Source: Cerina litoralis (GTDB taxonomy: Bacteria; Bacteroidota; Bacteroidia; Flavobacteriales; Flavobacteriaceae). Taken from it: DNA of 64,000 bases. Position 1 is the stretch's first letter. Every line of letters starts with the position of its first letter. The translations under genes and the position numbers were made by a program. The notes below the pieces were generated by a model. The model saw only the letters and a list, made by a program, of their open reading frames with translations. It had not been told where the DNA came from and did not search any database. Shown here piece after piece: positions 54,400-62,050 of this stretch. The stretch is taken from contig JAIRBC010000020.1 of NCBI GenBank assembly GCA_022008415.1, positions 1-64,000 on the forward strand. The letters run 5' to 3'.

Positions 54400-55758
54400 T
54401 TATGAAGGAAGTTTCATTTCCCACCCCGGTTCATAGGAACGGCTCCATAGTTTTTGGGCATCGGCATCATTTATGATATGTCCGTTAGATGAATCTATTT
54501 CCAGAGACCTGCCCACACGTTGCGAAATATTTCCCAATTGAACAAGAAGGGTACTTTTGTGCCCGGACAAAATACCTGCATTTAGTTCGCTTCCGTTATA
54601 TATGGCGTCGAACATGTTTTGGATGTGTAGCGCATCCAATTGTTCGGCAGGGTTAGATTTGTTCCTCGGGTCGATGGCCATTTTTGTCTTTACTTCTTTT
54701 ACAATGGCTCCATCCAGATCAAAGAGCGTATAACTATTACCTCCCGGGATCAATAGGCTTCCTTTTTCGCCATAAAACATTACCCCAACGGAACTGCCCT
54801 CTATCTTTTTTCCGTTACAGCTCCTGCCTTCCCAAGACATGGTTTTTTCTCCATCAAAATCAAGATTGATTACTTGGGTGTCGGGTGTTTCCCAATCATC
54901 GGTATAACGGTACCTACCCCCATTAGAGCTTACCCTTATCGGATAATCGGTTTCCATCCCCCACCGCAAAAGGTCGATCATATGGGTGCCGTTGTTCAAG
55001 GCCTCCCCAGTGCCCCAATGCCAGAGCCAGTGCCAATTATAATGTACAATATTGTCCTTGAAGTTCTGTCTGGGGGCCGGGCCTTGCCAAAGGTCCCAAT
55101 CTAACCAGTCTGGCACCACCACTTCTTTTCCGATGCCAATGGACGGTCGATTGTTGGTATACCAGCCCTTTCCAAAATATACACGGCCGATAGCCCCGTT
55201 TTGCAACGCAGTGATTCCTTCCAAGACATTGGGCCAGGAACGGCGTTGGTTTCCCATCTGGACTACCTTGCCGTATTTCGCTGCGGCGCGGACCAAGATC
55301 TCTCCCTCGTTGGGATTGTGGCTACAGGGTTTTTCTACGTAGACGTGCTTGCCCGCTTCCAACGCCAAAAGTGCGGCAGGGGCGTGCCAGTGGTCGGGTG
55401 CCGCGATCACCATCAGGTCGACATCCTTACTTTCAAGCGATTTTCGAAAATCGGTATACCCTTTGGTCCCTTTCCGTTGCCGTTCCTTAACGGCCTCCAT
55501 ACATTTATCGATGGCACGGCTGTCTACATCACAGATATGGATTACCTGGAAATTGTCCTGACTCGCAAAATTTTGTGCCAATGCTTTTCCCCGGCTGTTG
55601 ACGCCCATCATGGATACGTTTACCCGATTGTTGGATCCAAGGATATTGGAGTAGCTTTTAGCGCTGAAATGGGGGAGGACCCCACCGGCAACAAACAATG
55701 TGGAACAAGCGGCGGTATTTTTTATAAATTTTCTTCTGGAAGTGGTTGTTTTTTTCAT
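54400..55758 (-). CDS. Tat-exported Gfo/Idh/MocA oxidoreductase (first of pair)
   Basis: 452 residues with twin-arginine signal SRRKFIKNTAACSTLFVAGG. The Rossmann segment VNVSMMGVNSRGKALAQNF leads to the EKPCSHN catalytic-lysine motif, and the C-terminal domain is typical of the GFO_IDH_MocA C-terminal family (WHWGTGEALNNGTHMIDLLR). It starts the locus, 20 bases before its paralogue. It probably works in the periplasm on sugar derivatives with the DUF1080 hydrolase. Confidence 0.9.
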   Translation of the reverse strand: MKKTTTSRRKFIKNTAACSTLFVAGGVLPHFSAKSYSNILGSNNRVNVSMMGVNSRGKALAQNFASQDNFQVIHICDVDSRAIDKCMEAVKERQRKGTKGYTDFRKSLESKDVDLMVIAAPDHWHAPAALLALEAGKHVYVEKPCSHNPNEGEILVRAAAKYGKVVQMGNQRRSWPNVLEGITALQNGAIGRVYFGKGWYTNNRPSIGIGKEVVVPDWLDWDLWQGPAPRQNFKDNIVHYNWHWLWHWGTGEALNNGTHMIDLLRWGMETDYPIRVSSNGGRYRYTDDWETPDTQVINLDFDGEKTMSWEGRSCNGKKIEGSSVGVMFYGEKGSLLIPGGNSYTLFDLDGAIVKEVKTKMAIDPRNKSNPAEQLDALHIQNMFDAIYNGSELNAGILSGHKSTLLVQLGNISQRVGRSLEIDSSNGHIINDADAQKLWSRSYEPGWEMKLPS

Positions 55759-56182
55759 TGGATTTGGTTTCTGGACTTACTTTTTCTGTTTGAATAGCTT
55801 ATGGAATGAGATGCTAACCGGGATCAATCCTTAAATATATAAATATTATCGATCAAAATTTTAAGAATATATGAAACTCGCCTTGAGCAAATGGGCTATT
55901 AGCCATTGGGAGGATCCAAATTCATTAATCGAATGGGTAGATTGGTCCATAACAAAAAAAGTTGGATACCGAAACCGAATGTGTTTCTGAGAAATATGGA
56001 GAGAGATATTGGCGATAAATAGTTCGGTCCACTATTGTGATTACGGACCGTTTCAGCGTATTTTAAATGTGGGGTGCACCATACGTTCTACCAATTGCCG
56101 ACCGTATTCGTACGGTAATGCGCAGGTATAATTAACTTGCCGTATACAGGGAGACCTCTGGGCCGGAAACCCAAAAACAACC
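55759..56182. other. Gap between purB and sugar locus
   Basis: 424 bases between genes on the same strand. It must contain the promoter of the sugar locus. No gene, repeat or strong hairpin was found. A 72-codon frame at 56053-56271 overlaps purB and is not credible. Confidence 0.5.
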
Positions 56183-57526
56183 CTAAATACCCGTATAATT
56201 ACTGGGCGTAATCGCTTTGAGTTCTTTTTTAATAGCATCCGAAACTTCCAGCGTATCAATAAAATCGGCAATGGATTCCCGATTGATTTTTGTGTTGGTA
56301 CGGGTCAATCCCTTCAAGGCTTCGTAGGGATTGGGATAACCTTCCCGTCTAAGAATGGTTTGGAGGGCCTCTGCGACCACCGCCCAATTATTTTCCAGAT
56401 CATCTTCAAATTTGTCCAAATTCAACAGCAATTTGTTCAAGCCTTTTAAGGTCGATTGAAAGGCGATCAGGGTATGGGCAAAAGGTACTCCCACATTACG
56501 GAGTACGGTACTGTCGGTTAGATCTCGCTGCATTCGGGATACCGGAAGTTTTGCCGATAAGTGCTCAAAAAAGGCATTGGCAATCCCTAAGTTTCCTTCG
56601 GAATTTTCAAAATCGATCGGATTTACCTTATGGGGCATGGCCGAGGATCCTACTTCCCCTTTTTTGATTCTTTGTTTAAAATAATCCATGGAGACGTAGG
56701 TCCAAAAATCCCTGTCCATATCAAGTACAATAGTATTAATTCTTTTTAAGGTATCGAACAGCGCGGCCATATGGTCGTAGTGTTCTATTTGGGTGGTGGG
56801 GAAGGAATGGTACAAGCCCAGTTTTTCTTGTACAAATTTTTGGCCAAAGGCTTTCCAATCGATACTCGGATAGGCGACCTTGTGGGCGTTGTAATTTCCG
56901 GTGGCACCCCCAAATTTAGCTGCACTTGGAATATCGTTCAATAAATTGAATTGTTCCTCCAACCGAACGGCAAAAACATTGATTTCTTTCCCCAAACGGG
57001 TGGGGGAGGCGGGTTGACCATGGGTCCGGGCCAGCATGGGAATGGCTTCCCACTCCTTGCCCAAGGCACCAAGCTTGTTCAATAGTTCCAAATAATGCGG
57101 AACGTAGACCTCGTTTACCGCCTCTTTTATGGAAAGCGGAACAGCAGTATTATTGACGTCTTGGGAAGTTAGTCCGAAATGTATAAACTCCTTATAACTA
57201 TTGAGTTTTAAGGCGTCAAATTTCTGTTTGATAAAATATTCAACGGCCTTTACGTCGTGGTTGGTAACGTTTTCAATGTCTTTAATGGCCAAAGCATCCT
57301 CCGCAGAGAAATTATTGTATATATCCCGAAGTTCTTCAAATTTAGAAGTTTCAAAATCTGATAATTGTGGCAATGGAATTTCGCACAGGGCTATAAAATA
57401 TTCTATTTCTACCCGTACCCTATACTTTATCAGGGCTTCTTCGGAAAAAAAAGGAGCCAAGGCAACAGTTTTGCTCCTATAGCGTCCATCAACTGGGGAA
57501 ATAGCGTTCAATTCGTTCAATGACAT
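56183..57526 (-). CDS. purB: Adenylosuccinate lyase
   Basis: 447 residues. It removes fumarate from adenylosuccinate and from SAICAR in purine synthesis, in the cytoplasm. The fumarase-superfamily signature GSSAMPHKVNPIDFENSEGN is intact and carries the catalytic serine; TSQDVNNTAVPL and the histidine region ARTHGQPASPTRLGKE are also present. Stand-alone gene. The C-terminus ends with SNYTGI. Confidence 0.96.
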   Translation of the reverse strand: MSLNELNAISPVDGRYRSKTVALAPFFSEEALIKYRVRVEIEYFIALCEIPLPQLSDFETSKFEELRDIYNNFSAEDALAIKDIENVTNHDVKAVEYFIKQKFDALKLNSYKEFIHFGLTSQDVNNTAVPLSIKEAVNEVYVPHYLELLNKLGALGKEWEAIPMLARTHGQPASPTRLGKEINVFAVRLEEQFNLLNDIPSAAKFGGATGNYNAHKVAYPSIDWKAFGQKFVQEKLGLYHSFPTTQIEHYDHMAALFDTLKRINTIVLDMDRDFWTYVSMDYFKQRIKKGEVGSSAMPHKVNPIDFENSEGNLGIANAFFEHLSAKLPVSRMQRDLTDSTVLRNVGVPFAHTLIAFQSTLKGLNKLLLNLDKFEDDLENNWAVVAEALQTILRREGYPNPYEALKGLTRTNTKINRESIADFIDTLEVSDAIKKELKAITPSNYTGI

Positions 57527-57770
57527 CTGTTTCGGAATTGTTTTGTTGGTTAATAAATTAGTCGGTTAACCAATAATGGTCAAAAGTAAATAATCACTCG
57601 TAATATCGAAAGATGCAAAGATAGTCAAAAGATGTGGGGAAATTTTGGTATTGTCGGATACGAACAAATGGTAATCTCGGTCGTTACGCTGAGCTCCAGA
57701 AAAATATCGATATCGTTACGGCAATTGAATCCGGGAGTAAATGGAATGACATTGTGGCCGAGCTAGAAAG

Positions 57771-57910
57771 TCTGAGAACAAGGCTTGCGAAGCCCACCCG
57801 ACCGCAAGCCCGACAATATCATTCTGGCGGGGTACGGGCAGGTTTTGGAAACCAAGGAGTTTACTGGTGTATATGACTGTTCTCATAACGAGCATAACGC
57901 AGTTATCGGA
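57771..57910. repeat. Dispersed repeat, copy B
   Basis: Begins TCTGAGAACAAGGCTTGCG, then a copy-specific insert, then GGTTTTGGAAACCAAGGAGT and on to ACGCAGTTATCGG. It matches copy A at 49674-49763 across both ends and lies 15 bases before the first 137-bp element. Confidence 0.65.
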
Positions 57911-57925
57911 CTTTATAGGCGGTCA

Positions 57926-58062
57926 CAAACTAAAAAGAGCCCCGTCTGTGAAGACAAGGCTCTTTTACGAGAACACTATATGAAAATGAAAAATTATTAT
58001 TTCGTTTTTATTACATAGCAAACATACTGGAGCCAATATCCAATTGAAAATTATTGTTGTGA
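57926..58062. repeat. 137-bp element, copy 1
   Basis: One of three equally long copies running from ACAAACTAAAAAGAGCC to ATTATTGTTGTG. It is the most diverged: the first 70 bases match the others closely, the second half keeps only blocks. It contains the small RNA candidate described separately. Confidence 0.85.
57933..58013 (-). ncRNA. Putative small RNA, copy 1 (minus strand)
   Basis: Read on the minus strand there is a promoter, TTTC, 19 bases, TATGTTTG (plus positions 58047-58050 and 58020-58027), then about 80 bases ending in a hairpin with arms at 57938-57947 and 57954-57963 and a tail of five U. The pairing includes two G-U pairs here; on the plus strand the same positions would be C-A mismatches. 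That supports transcription of the minus strand. Function unknown. Confidence 0.6.
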
Positions 58063-58166
58063 AACCTCCCAAAGTTGTGGTGTATGGAAGTAGGACGTAT
58101 TTTTTGTGATAAACTAGTACATGATAGGGCCGTTTGGTGGAACGGCAACGGGGGGCAAATAAAATA

Positions 58167-58200
58167 AAAAGGCGGGCAATGCCCGCCTTTTCCCCAAATC
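58167..58200 (-). terminator. Strong GC hairpin with U-tract on minus strand
   Basis: AAAAGGCGGGC (58167-58177) and GCCCGCCTTTT (58181-58191) pair perfectly around a three-base loop. On the minus strand the stem is followed by TTTTTATTTTATTT, a better tail than on the plus strand. No gene ends directly upstream on the minus strand, so it may end an unseen transcript starting near 58250. Confidence 0.75.
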
Positions 58201-58374
58201 TTACCATGAACTTAACCTACTTATGCTATGGTCCTACGAATATAAGGGACGGTTGAGGTTCGTTTGGAATATTTCAGCCAAACTCCCAGAAAATTAGGTC
58301 AAGGGTTCTTTTTAAGTCAAAATTGGGTGTTGGCGGAAAGAAGAATTCCCTTGTGGCCCGGCAAGATGATATGG

Positions 58375-58430
58375 GGACAAGGATTATAGGGATTTAAAAA
58401 CCAGGGGGTTTACTGGGGCAAATGTGCTGT
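58375..58430. repeat. Dispersed repeat, divergent copy C
   Basis: TTAAAAACCAGGGGGTTTAC and the bases after it resemble the middle of copies A and B (GGAAACCAAGGAGTTTACTG). It precedes the second 137-bp element, as copy B precedes the first. Confidence 0.4.
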
Positions 58431-58522
58431 CCTGAGCCCCCGCTCGAAATAGTTGCGAGGGTAGTTGAAGGGGACTAGGTTAATATCGGGTATATCGCGG
58501 TTAACGGAACTTATAGATATAT

Positions 58523-58659
58523 ACAAACTAAAAAGAGCCTTATCTGTTGGGACAAGGCTCTTTTACGAGAACACTATATGAAAATGAAAAAATCTATTTA
58601 TTTGATTATTACACGGTAAACATACATTGGAGACACACCAAAGGAAAATTATTGTTGTG
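58523..58659. repeat. 137-bp element, copy 2
   Basis: Same ends and same length as copies 1 and 3, 597 bases after copy 1. By eye it differs from copy 3 at about nine positions, four of them in the hairpin loop. Confidence 0.88.
58530..58610 (-). ncRNA. Putative small RNA, copy 2 (minus strand)
   Basis: Promoter-like TTTC, 19 bases, TATGTTTA on the minus strand (plus 58644-58647 and 58617-58624), then about 80 bases to a hairpin with arms at 58535-58544 and 58551-58560 and five U. One G-U pair in the stem would be A-C on the other strand. It lies 60 bases beyond the stop of the DUF4038 gene, so the terminator could also serve that mRNA. Confidence 0.6.
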
Positions 58660-58718
58660 TAATGGGGAAAAGTTGTTGTGAAAGCTATTTTAATAGATGA
58701 AAGATGTACTAAAATATA

Positions 58719-60104
58719 TCAGAATCGCCCTGGAGTCTGAAAGGTATTTTTGTATGTATCGATGACCAAAACCCAATCGTTGCCTTTGCCGCTTGTGGGA
58801 GGAAGTATTTTTATGTTATTGGATTTCTCTATGTTTTCACCTTTATACGCATTGCCCGTACGGGGATCGTACCACCACACCTTTAGTTTATTTCCGGATA
58901 GGCTGCCCAGATCTAAAACGGTGGTTTTTCCCGTTGGAAAATAGACCATGGCGTAAGTGCCTTTTTCATCCCTTGTAGCGATGACGTAATCGTTATTCTC
59001 CAGTTGCGGGTCCACAACCATAGACTGATCTGGTATGCGGCCAAGGTAGGGTCTGGACAGCATAAGATTTTTTAGGTGCTGAACCTGATTCGCCATCGGG
59101 AGATCGAGGGCTATAGTCCATGGCCTTAAGGGACCGTTGATACCTTCCGCCCCCACATTGTACATTTGCCATACGTCATGGCAACCATAGGTTTGGCCAC
59201 AGGCTCCTGCAAAGACGTTCCAATACATGATACGGCGGATATCCTCCGGGACGCTATAACCCAGTTCCTTGGCATTAAAGCAGTTGGGATGGTCTTCATA
59301 TAAAGGTTCCCCATCCAAAACGGGTTTAATGGGCTTCAGTCCATAATCGTGTGAAATATGTTTGTAGGTGCCTTGGTTGGGGCAATGTCCGGTTTGGTGC
59401 ATATTAAAATCCAACCACTTATCTTGTTGGAACCACGTGGAGGATCCGCCCCCTTTTTTTGGTTGGGGATGAAAGCTCATCAATGCATTTTGGTTGCCCC
59501 CAACACCTTCCACAACCCCTTCGGCCATTTGCTGCCACACTTCAACATCGTCCGTATTTTCACGGGGGTTTCGATCACCGCCCATTATCCAAATTACATG
59601 GTCGTAATCCTTATATCTATCCCCTATCCATTTTCCGTAGGCTTTGGCATTTTCTTGGTCGAAAATTACCGGTCCTACGCCCCAACTGTTTTTAAATACC
59701 TTGTCGCCCCAGGTCGGCAGTAAGGCAATATAGATCCCCAATTCCCCAGCTTTTTTGATTGCGTAGTCTACCTGCTCAAAATATTTGGGGTTGGGGGTTA
59801 ATGGATCGTTGTCGATCAATGGGGTTTCCCCATAGGCGTTTGGGGTATTGAGACCATCCAATTCTGCCAAAGCCACGGCCTGTATCACATTAAAACCTTG
59901 TTCCGCCCTTTTTTTCAGGTACCTATCAACCGCATCCCTGTTGCAACGGTGGAACAGTTCCCAAGCCGTATCGGCCTGCCAAAAAAAGGGTTTGCCGTCT
60001 TCGGTGACCAAAAATCGACCGTTTTGGCTTACTTTAAGTCTTTGAGCATCTAGAGTTGTGGTAATATTTAGCGTCAATAAAGCTAGTAGGACGGTACGGA
60101 TCAT
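58719..60104 (-). CDS. Exported DUF4038 glycoside hydrolase (apiosidase-like)
   Basis: 461 residues with a signal peptide ending near TTTLDAQ. A TIM-barrel domain follows with PFFWQADTAWELFHRCNRDA at the start, the likely acid-base and nucleophile pair in IMGGDRNPR and LDGEPLYEDHP, and a C-terminal beta domain (KLKVWWYDPRTGNAYKGENI). The family includes GH140 apiosidases, acting on rhamnogalacturonan II side chains, but other specificities are common, so the substrate is open. It is flanked on both sides by copies of the 137-bp element. Confidence 0.88.
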   Translation of the reverse strand: MIRTVLLALLTLNITTTLDAQRLKVSQNGRFLVTEDGKPFFWQADTAWELFHRCNRDAVDRYLKKRAEQGFNVIQAVALAELDGLNTPNAYGETPLIDNDPLTPNPKYFEQVDYAIKKAGELGIYIALLPTWGDKVFKNSWGVGPVIFDQENAKAYGKWIGDRYKDYDHVIWIMGGDRNPRENTDDVEVWQQMAEGVVEGVGGNQNALMSFHPQPKKGGGSSTWFQQDKWLDFNMHQTGHCPNQGTYKHISHDYGLKPIKPVLDGEPLYEDHPNCFNAKELGYSVPEDIRRIMYWNVFAGACGQTYGCHDVWQMYNVGAEGINGPLRPWTIALDLPMANQVQHLKNLMLSRPYLGRIPDQSMVVDPQLENNDYVIATRDEKGTYAMVYFPTGKTTVLDLGSLSGNKLKVWWYDPRTGNAYKGENIEKSNNIKILPPTSGKGNDWVLVIDTYKNTFQTPGRF

Positions 60105-60273
60105 AATCGGAAACTAATTGTGGCAAGTTCAAAGATATGTAGAAAAAATCGAGATTTTGCTCAAGGAGTGTAACAGGGAAACGTTAAAAATTGCTTTTGT
60201 GATTTATCCTAAAGTCGATCCAGTTTTTATAGTATGTACTACGTGCTTCCAAATTTCATAAATGGGACTGGAT

Positions 60274-60410
60274 ACAAACTAAAAAGAGCCTTATCTGCGA
60301 AGACAAGGCTCTTTTACGAGAACACTATATGAAAATGAAAAAATCTATTTTTTTGATTATTACACGGTAAACATACCTTGGAGATACACCAAAAGGAAAT
60401 TATTGTTGTG
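60274..60410. repeat. 137-bp element, copy 3
   Basis: Same ends and length as copies 1 and 2; about 93 percent identical to copy 2 by eye. It is in the same orientation as the other two and again lies between genes transcribed from the minus strand. Confidence 0.88.
60281..60361 (-). ncRNA. Putative small RNA, copy 3 (minus strand)
   Basis: Promoter-like TTTC, 20 bases, TATGTTTA on the minus strand (plus 60396-60399 and 60368-60375), then a hairpin with arms at 60286-60295 and 60302-60311 around a loop closed by a T-A pair, with five U after it. The left arm of the RNA hairpin is identical in all three copies. Confidence 0.6.
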
Positions 60411-60654
60411 AAATGGGTAGGTTTTGTGGTGTAGGCGGATAATTGTGATATTGAAGGCAGAAAAGTTTGGTTCTAACCTATCATTTGGGTGTTCAAATTT
60501 TCGGGATAAAAAACCGTCATTAGCGGTTCGCCATACGCCATAAGCATCTAGACGCATGGCGCGAAGCGATCGGCGAAGCGCCAAAAAGATGTGGATGATG
60601 TTGTTTTTTATAAGCGTTGTAACCCATTCGCAAAAATAATGGCAGCCAGAATTC

Positions 60655-61995
60655 TTATTTAATGGCTAGTAGGACCTCTTTTAAAAAGCCATTGGCATCA
60701 AAGTCGGGAGCTTCGGCCAGGCCGGTTCTTACAATGACGAGATCCATGGAAGGGATAATAAAGACGTACTGGCCTTCGTAACCGTTGGCGGAAAACATAT
60801 CTTTAGGCGCATCCGGGAATTTGCCGTGGTAGTTTAACCAAAAATGTGCTCCGTAGCCGCCGTTGGAGTGCGCTGTGGGTTTGGTAACATAATCTACCCA
60901 TTGTGGGTCAAATAATTGCTCTCCTTGCCAATTACCTTTATGCAGGTACAGCAAACCAAATTTGGCCCAGTCCCTTGTGTCGGCCCACCCGTAGGAAGAT
61001 CCCACAAAATTACCCGCCAGATCGGTTTCGAGCAACATGGAATGCATTCCAATTTTGTCGATCAGGGCGTTATAGGGAAAATCCAAATAATCTTGGTAGG
61101 ACTTAAACTGCCTTCTCAGGATTCCCGACAACAGATTGGTAGTCCCGGAAGAATAGTTCCATATTTTTCCGGGCATGGCCAAAGCCTTTTTATTTTCCTG
61201 AACTTTACTCATATCCGTATCCAAAAACAACATTTGGGTGACATCCGAAATTGAGGTATAATCCTCGTCCCACGCCAATCCGCTCTGCATCCTCAAGAGG
61301 TCGTTCAGGGTTATTTTTTTGCGATCGTCATTTTGCCAAGAGGGGACAGGGGCGGGACCATCTATCTTTATTTTTTGCCGGTATTCCAATATCCCGAATA
61401 AGGTGGCCAAAATACTCTTGGACATGGACCATCCCAAAATTGGGGTCTCCTTTGAAAATCCTTCAATATATTTTTCAGCGACAATACGGTCCTTATAAAT
61501 CACCAAGACGGTACGCGTCTTTTGTGAATCCGGATCGGCAAAGGCCTGGTCCAAGGCATGCTGCATTTGAGTATAATCTATGTTACTAAAAACCGTGTCT
61601 TTGGCTTCGCCATCTCCAAACGGAAAATCCAATTTATTTTCACGCACCGCCCGATTTGGTTTTAGGTGTGCGTCTGTTGGATCGTAATCCCCGTTGATCA
61701 AAACACTTCCCAATCCTTCCCTGTAAACGGCGGTTCGTTTCATCAATCCAAAAACCGTGGACGTAGCCTGTTTTTTTAAATTATCAACCTGTGAAGCGGC
61801 TAGTTTTATGAGGGGTACATCATTGTCGTTGGCATTGACATAATCCTCGGAATGATGGGCTATGAATACACTAGAGGCCATATTCTTAGCAGCGTAGCCA
61901 GAAATAATATTGAGCTTGGGATAATTGTAGAAGCCGGCAATAATTATCGCGATAACAAATACGGGAAGGATGAAGCGCTTTTTATTTTTCATCAA
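60655..61995 (-). CDS. Membrane-anchored serine hydrolase, class C beta-lactamase fold
   Basis: 446 residues with an N-terminal anchor (FILPVFVIAIIIAGFYNY). The active-site serine and lysine are in SMSKSILATLF (S-x-x-K), and the tyrosine motif is WNYSSGTTN, as in penicillin-binding-protein-like esterases and beta-lactamases of class C. The late histidine-glycine motif is less clear. It probably acts in the periplasm on esters or amides; antibiotic resistance is not implied. The start may be either of two adjacent Met codons. Confidence 0.87.
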   Translation of the reverse strand: MMKNKKRFILPVFVIAIIIAGFYNYPKLNIISGYAAKNMASSVFIAHHSEDYVNANDNDVPLIKLAASQVDNLKKQATSTVFGLMKRTAVYREGLGSVLINGDYDPTDAHLKPNRAVRENKLDFPFGDGEAKDTVFSNIDYTQMQHALDQAFADPDSQKTRTVLVIYKDRIVAEKYIEGFSKETPILGWSMSKSILATLFGILEYRQKIKIDGPAPVPSWQNDDRKKITLNDLLRMQSGLAWDEDYTSISDVTQMLFLDTDMSKVQENKKALAMPGKIWNYSSGTTNLLSGILRRQFKSYQDYLDFPYNALIDKIGMHSMLLETDLAGNFVGSSYGWADTRDWAKFGLLYLHKGNWQGEQLFDPQWVDYVTKPTAHSNGGYGAHFWLNYHGKFPDAPKDMFSANGYEGQYVFIIPSMDLVIVRTGLAEAPDFDANGFLKEVLLAIK

Positions 61996-62050
61996 AGGAG
62001 TCGATTTATTGGTTTAAATTTATTGTATTTTGGAAGACTAAATTAACTAG

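Larger units (their letters stand above)
57527..58718. other. Long intergenic region with repeats and two sRNA-like elements
   Basis: 1192 bases with no protein gene. It holds a dispersed repeat copy at 57771-57910, the first and second 137-bp elements (57926-58062, 58523-58659), a strong GC hairpin at 58167-58191 and a weak repeat copy at 58375-58430. An 80-codon frame at 57634-57876 has a protein-like middle part but no recognisable family. Confidence 0.7.
60105..60654. other. Gap between DUF4038 gene and serine hydrolase gene
   Basis: 550 bases without a protein gene. The third 137-bp element lies at 60274-60410. Near 60530-60585 is a GC-rich patch with CGCCAT/ATGGCG pairing and two CGAAGCG units, possibly a terminator or dispersed palindrome. 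Confidence 0.55.

Noticed and set aside
57634-57876. 80-codon plus-strand frame before the first 137-bp element
   Set aside because: Its middle looks protein-like, but its end runs into the dispersed repeat and no family resemblance is seen. At most a gene remnant.
57975-58018. Short plus-strand frames in the 137-bp elements (for example MKMKNYYFVFIT and MKMKKSIYLIITR)
   Set aside because: All three copies keep an ATG and a stop, but residue changes between copies are mostly non-synonymous and the constrained part is the hairpin, so a peptide product is not supported.
60655-61995. Antibiotic-resistance beta-lactamase
   Set aside because: The fold and the S-x-x-K motif are shared with many esterases and peptidases; nothing in context indicates resistance.
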